64,000 nt of DNA from Amphiprion ocellaris (taxonomy: Eukaryota; Chordata; Actinopteri; Pomacentridae): contig NC_072782.1 in NCBI RefSeq assembly GCF_022539595.1, positions 1,542,045 to 1,606,044 of the forward strand, in the 5' to 3' direction. The number at the start of each line of letters is the position of its first letter. Positions within the stretch are counted from its first letter, which is position 1. Below are positions 58,740-64,000 of the stretch, piece after piece. Made by a program: the position numbers and the translations under genes. Below the pieces are notes generated by a model. That model made no database searches and was not told where the DNA came from. It saw nothing but the letters and a program-made list of their open reading frames with translations.

Positions 58740-61700
58740 GGACTCGACAAAGGACAAAAAAGAAAGAAATGGGAAGTGGTGAAATGCTGCAGTGGTCCTG
58801 CGTGAAAGACCTGGAGCAGATAACTCATCCTATAGCGCTTCTCTTATCGCCGTTACAGAGTTGCAGAGCAGGAGGAGGTATTTCAGGCTTCTACTGTAGA
58901 CCTCCGGCAGTGAAAGTCCCGTTCGTTTTCTTGCAGAGACAATGTTAGATAACTGGTGCACTTTGAAAGCGCAGATAGGTATAGGAACCTCTACCAGCTG
59001 AAACACAGAAGAAGAAAATATCTGCTTGTGCTGTGATTAAAAAGTGTCAAATGCGTCTAAAGAACACAAGGAAACGATTTAACAGAAAGAAAGTTCACAT
59101 GGAATTCTGTAGTGGAAGCTAAAGACACTTGATAAAACATTCATCAGTTTAAACTAGTCTACTTTGAGATTCGTGGGTGGATAATGATGACGGCTCTATT
59201 AGAAGAAGATGAAACTTGGAATGGAGCACTGTCAGGATTTCTGACCTCTCCCTGCACCTTTAGAGAACCCCCCCCCACTGTGCTTCAATTTTCAGAAACT
59301 TCAGCAACTCTGGTGCAACGTTTTGTTCTAGTTGCAACACAGAAGCTCTGAATTTCACCACTAACTGAACCCGGGTCAGCTCACACTGGCAGCATGTGAT
59401 GGTTTTTTTGGAACATCAGCAGCTTTTATGTTGGGTTAGTTTGAACAGAGGTGATGTCTTAATGTAACTCAGCTTCTGTCAGATTTAGAATCCCAGAATC
59501 GGCCACAAAACAATCTGCAGTTTTATTTTATTCTGTCCCTTGATTGGCATAATATGGCTACTAAACATTTAAAGATTCCTTCTGGTAATAAATCAAACTT
59601 TTAAAAACTCATTGAAGTGTCCATATTGTCTTTTTTATTTCCAGACAGACACATCATGAGTGAAATAAGCAGCCAATACTGTTACAATAAAGTGTTTCCA
59701 CCTTGAAACTGCAGTCAGTTGATAACATGAACTCAGATTTCAAGTGTTTCATAAACTTTAGGAAGTAATCTTGTCAACTTGCAGGTGTTTTCTGTATCAT
59801 TTTTCTTCTCGGGTTAAATTAGTCCATAGAAAATGTGTTAAATAATCCGGACAGGAACGTCGTTGTCGAGGATTTTCATAACGAGCTAGCACGGCAGGCT
59901 AATTAGCTAGCAGCTGAAGCGCAGCATTTACATGTTAAAATCCAAGGTCAGATTATAGCATATCCCCATGTGGTTTAATATAAAGTCACTGATATATTAA
60001 ATGAAGCTAATTTCTTCAGATGGTTGGTTAATTTAAAATCAGATCAAACATGCGTGACTAGATTGCCATTGTTGATAGTCTAGTGGTGTTTGAGCCGAGC
60101 TGCAGGTGAAAATGTGAACACCAAATAACTCAGTAAGAATATTAACAACATTTATAAATTATTTAGATTTTGTGTCATTTACTGTCTTTTTAGATTGCTT
60201 GAAGCTAGCAGACCAGCGTATGGAACATAGTGAAAGCAGATACACCCAACCAAAGAAAATGGTATAAAACTACCAAAAGACATTTTAAGAAAATTTTCCT
60301 TGTACTGATTTGTGTGTCAATGTATGAACCTTTGTAATGACACCTAAACTTTTCATTATTTTGTAGCCTGTTAAGAATAATTTCTGAAGAAGATGCCAGA
60401 AGGTACTTTGCAGTGATATTGACCCAGCTGGTGTGCTTGAGCTGCATGAGTTGGATGAAGAAACAGGCGTGGACTTGATAGATCTTCACATTCGAAAGGA
60501 AACAGTTCTATCTTAGCCATTCTAAAGTAGAAAGGGATTATTTTCATGCACAAATCTGAGGTTTTAGGGGTTAAATCAAGGACTGGAGAGAGATTTTATA
60601 GCAGCGATGTGCAACAGGTGTCAAATGACACGATGCAACATTACCAAATGATCCAAACACATGACAGTTCGAATAACTATCTCTAATGAGAATCACATGA
60701 ATCTATAGAACTCTTAAATAATTCATAAGACCCGTGGGTTTCTGAACTGAGGAGCAGTGAGAATAAATTTAAAATAAGTCTGAGTGGGAAAAATATTATC
60801 TATAAACAAAACAGACAAAGAGAGAGAGGAAGAGGAGGAGGAAGAATGTAAATATGACAAAATAAATCAGAAAAAAAACTTTGTGTGACAGTAAAGAAAA
60901 AAAGAAGACAAAGTAAGAAAAAAATGACCAAAAAAAAAGACATTTGGGAGGCAGCAGGGTGATAATTGAAGGTTATGGATTCTGAACTCTTGGTTTTGCC
61001 CTAATGAAGCCTTGAGAGACTGCTGGACATTTCTAGGTCACACTGAGTCAGACGATACACAAACCAGTTCTCGGTTGCACATACTGTACACACACACGCA
61101 ACACACACGGATTTATCTTATTTTTTTTACTACAGATCCCCTGTTATGTAATCCTAGCAGAGAGAGAGGACAGGAAGCACTAATCAGACGGCAGCAGCTC
61201 AGACGTTCTCCTCATAGGTGTCTGTCAGACGTCCACGCCGTTGTTTTGGTGTTGACAAATCACCATTTCAGATATTTCAGCCACAATGCCTTCATTATTT
61301 ATTCACAGTCAGAATGTTGCACAACTGCTCAGATGCTTTTTAACAACACAAACAGCAGCTTCATAGCGTCTGCGAGCACGAGGTCAGAGGCAGCTTGCAG
61401 CTGTATAACCAGAGACATTAAGAGTGGCCATTTATACCCAGTTAACTGAGAGAAATCAAATAATTCTTTCTTAGCTAATTGGCCTCATTTGTCACCTTTT
61501 TTCCTCTCCTCTTAAAGGTCAGAATTAAGGTTAATTAAAGAACTTGCTTCCTTTGCACTTTTGTGGACGTGCTTCTGCTTTGGTGACCTTCTTATTTTCT
61601 GTTAAAAGTAAAAGTGACCTGTGAACTTTCTCCTCCCCCATCTGTCTGTCTGTCTGTCTGTCAGTGTGTGAAGTCTGCAGTCTAAGTGATCTCAAGGTGC

Positions 61701-64000
61701 TATCATGTTTGTTTGATGGGGGATAATTAAATAGGCAATAGAAGCCAGCCTGCTCTCATCGCTATCGATTCGTTCCCACTCACACACATGAACGAGGCCG
61801 AAAGCCGAAAGCCCCGGGTCTGTAAGAGGAGACGTCCGATACTCCCACATCAGCTATCAACAGCCTTTCATGTTTAAATGGGCTTATTTAACCTAATCCA
61901 TATCAGGCCCTGTCCCTCAGCTTCAGGAGCAGTCCAGATCTATACAGAGTCCTTCACTGAGAAATCAAACAAATAATCCTGCACAAAAAAACCTCCATCA
62001 TCAGCATTCTTCATTCTCCAGATCCACAAATGTCAAACAAACCACAAAGAGGTGATCAAGGCAGAAAGAGAGAAGCACAACTTCAAACGATTTAAAACGC
62101 ATTTCATTGCACACAATAGAAAATAAACCACAGCAGCTCCTCTGACTAATAGGAAATAAAGTCACCGGTTATTCTTCCTTTATTTGCAAAGATTCCAGAA
62201 GGGACGATCTGTGATGTTCAAGTTAAGGAGGAATAAACAGGAGGAGCAATCTCATTTGAGAGCGTAACCGAACTCTCACCCAACCGCTCTTGGCAGACGG
62301 CTGCCTTCCCTGAGCCTGGTTCTGGTCGCTCATCAGGAATCCAAAGGCATTTTGGATTGCTGGGTTTTCTGTTCTCTGTAATTCTTAAGGTCTGTACCTT
62401 ACTATGCTAAGTGCTGTGAGGTGACACATGTTGTGAATCTGCACTTTATAAATAAATTGAATTGAACCTTTATGAAACAATAAAAAATGTCCTTCTGCAT
62501 ATTACAGAAAGATATCTTAACTTACTCACTGTGGTATCCACTTTTGCAGTTATTTTTGGACTTTCTCCTCATCCTTGCAGGTGTAGAGTTGCACAGCAGT
62601 AATTGTCTCTTTTCTAAAATGCAACATTTAGCATTGTGAGGCTGTTAGCAGTAAGACGTTGCATCGGACCAACTATAGTGAATCCATCTGCACACTAAGG
62701 ATTCAGATACAACAGTGGAGGCAGTAAATAGAGTTAACTATATAGTAAGTCATTTCTTGCAGCATTCTGAGATATTCACCTGTTTTTAAAAACATTATTT
62801 TAATAAAATGGTTTAATTAGAAAATTAAAATGTCACCCATTGTGTTTCAGTAGTGACAGAAGTTCAGTGATAAATATCTTGACACTCTTTGCCACGTCTT
62901 CACTCACTGTGGGAATATTTCCCACCGCGTTCTATGGGAACAGCATTACCTAATTTTCTCAAAATTAGAAAAAAAAATCGATATCCACAACATTTTTCCA
63001 AGTGCCCAGAGGTAATACCAATACTGGAAGGAAAAATGGTGACCCTGCATAGTATAGCTGTCTCAGTACGTACGTTATTATCTGCTCTGTGTTAACACTG
63101 CCTGCAGTTCAGCCCAGTTCACCCAAAAAGTCCCTACATTTTTGTCTCATGACTGCTGGTTGTAGTTGAGTCACTCATGACTTAACAGTTGTGAACAGAC
63201 ACGCAGAATTGCTTGTTTTTTTACAGAATGTGGTGACAGTAAACATTTTTTATGGCATATTTTTAAATGCAACAATAATATGATATTTTATAAATGTCAC
63301 AATTAGATTTTCTTTACTTGTTCAAAGTTGAAAATCAAATGATTCTTTTTTGTGTGTTTTTTTTCTGTTTATTTACAGTGTCTGGCTCTGAATAGGGTAA
63401 TTTGGGCATTTAAAAAAAAACAAAAACATACCTTTCAAAGTTGCTGGTGAATTTTATGTTTCAGGGGGTCAAAACTTCAGCAAATATGATTAAATATCTG
63501 CCCTGTTTGACACTATACAGACACAAGAGTGAGAATTTGCCTTTTAATAGCGGTCTAAATGTCCTCCTACTTTCATCTCACTGTTAATGTTTTGTAACTA
63601 ACATGAACTGTGTTGACTTTTATATGATACTAGTGATCTGGGGTGGGTTTATGTATCAGGAAGCACTAATGGGACCAAAAAAGGAAACACTGTTAGGATG
63701 ATTTCATGTAGATTGTTTCCAACGGTTAAGCTAACAACAATCTTCGAACAGACATGCAAACGTATTAATTTTCATCTTCTATCGATACATTTTGCATGTG
63801 GCATCTGTTTCAGAACCAAAATAAAGCGCCCGTTGTGTTTGCCTTTTCAAAGCGCGTCATTTAATTTAATGCGAGCCTCTCTAACCACTACACGGCTCTT
63901 TGCTCCATGTGCGCCTTTGTTCTCGACATGTGTGTGCCTTTATTCTCCGTAATGTGTTTTGTTTGTCCGTATCTGTATGACAATGATTAGCTCTGATGGA
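58740..64000. other. Intergenic DNA, no gene seen
   Basis: No coding exon with recognisable similarity. Includes a (TGTC)n run near 61,640-61,661 and a LINE/SINE-like tail at 62,370-62,466. Some AT-rich unique patches (for example 61,690-61,760) could be regulatory, but nothing specific supports this. Confidence 0.45.
62370..62466 (+). mobile_element. Probable L2/SINE 3' tail fragment
   Basis: The segment GTGAATCTGCACTTTATAAATAAATTGAATTGAA has the form of the 3' ends shared by fish L2-type LINEs and their SINE partners (stem-like part, then TATAAATAAA and a TTGAA repeat). Only this tail is preserved. Confidence 0.45.

Overview
The window looks like teleost fish genomic DNA, probably a percomorph. 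It has split genes with GT-AG introns, many long (AC)n, (GT)n and (GATA)n microsatellites, an L2-type LINE fragment, hAT-like and piggyBac-like non-autonomous transposons, and proteins typical of fish. Nothing suggests prokaryotic or viral DNA. The exact species cannot be read from the sequence.

Layout. Positions 1-26,000 hold no protein gene that I can support. This stretch contains simple repeats, a broken L2 LINE (4.0-5.1 kb), a short MITE (6.9-7.1 kb), hAT-like copies, a complete piggyBac-like MITE (21.9-22.4 kb), a minisatellite (23.5-24.0 kb) and two AT-rich patches that could be conserved non-coding elements (15.4-16.1 kb).

The main gene is smad2 on the minus strand, about 26.1-47.3 kb. 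It has a probable non-coding first exon and GC/CCAAT-box promoter near 47.0-47.3 kb, nine constitutive coding exons between 44,353 and 29,590, and a probable 3.5-kb 3'UTR. All splice junctions and phases close into a 444-residue protein. A 90-bp in-frame cassette at 38,828-38,917 matches the alternative exon 3 of vertebrate SMAD2 and would give a 474-residue form. Five hAT-like copies lie in the smad2 introns.

On the plus strand, 49,975-51,318 is a single-exon beta-1,3-N-acetylglucosaminyltransferase (family GT31) with an unusual Cys-rich N-terminus. At 53.6-56.4 kb two Hsp30-type small heat shock genes face each other tail to tail. They lie in a 911-bp inverted duplication that appears nearly identical, with mirrored heat shock elements, TATA boxes and poly(A) signals, around a 1,046-bp AT-rich spacer. 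From 56.4 to 64.0 kb I see only microsatellites, a purine-rich tract and a probable LINE/SINE 3' tail.

The genes do not form a functional unit: smad2 is a TGF-beta/activin signal transducer, the GT31 enzyme is a Golgi glycosyltransferase, and the Hsp30 pair is a stress-inducible chaperone duplicate. The most unusual features are the large, almost perfect Hsp30 palindrome, the divergent SMAD2 exon 3, and a nine-copy hAT-like family whose interior is a decayed TTTTGTC-type tandem array and whose termini vary.
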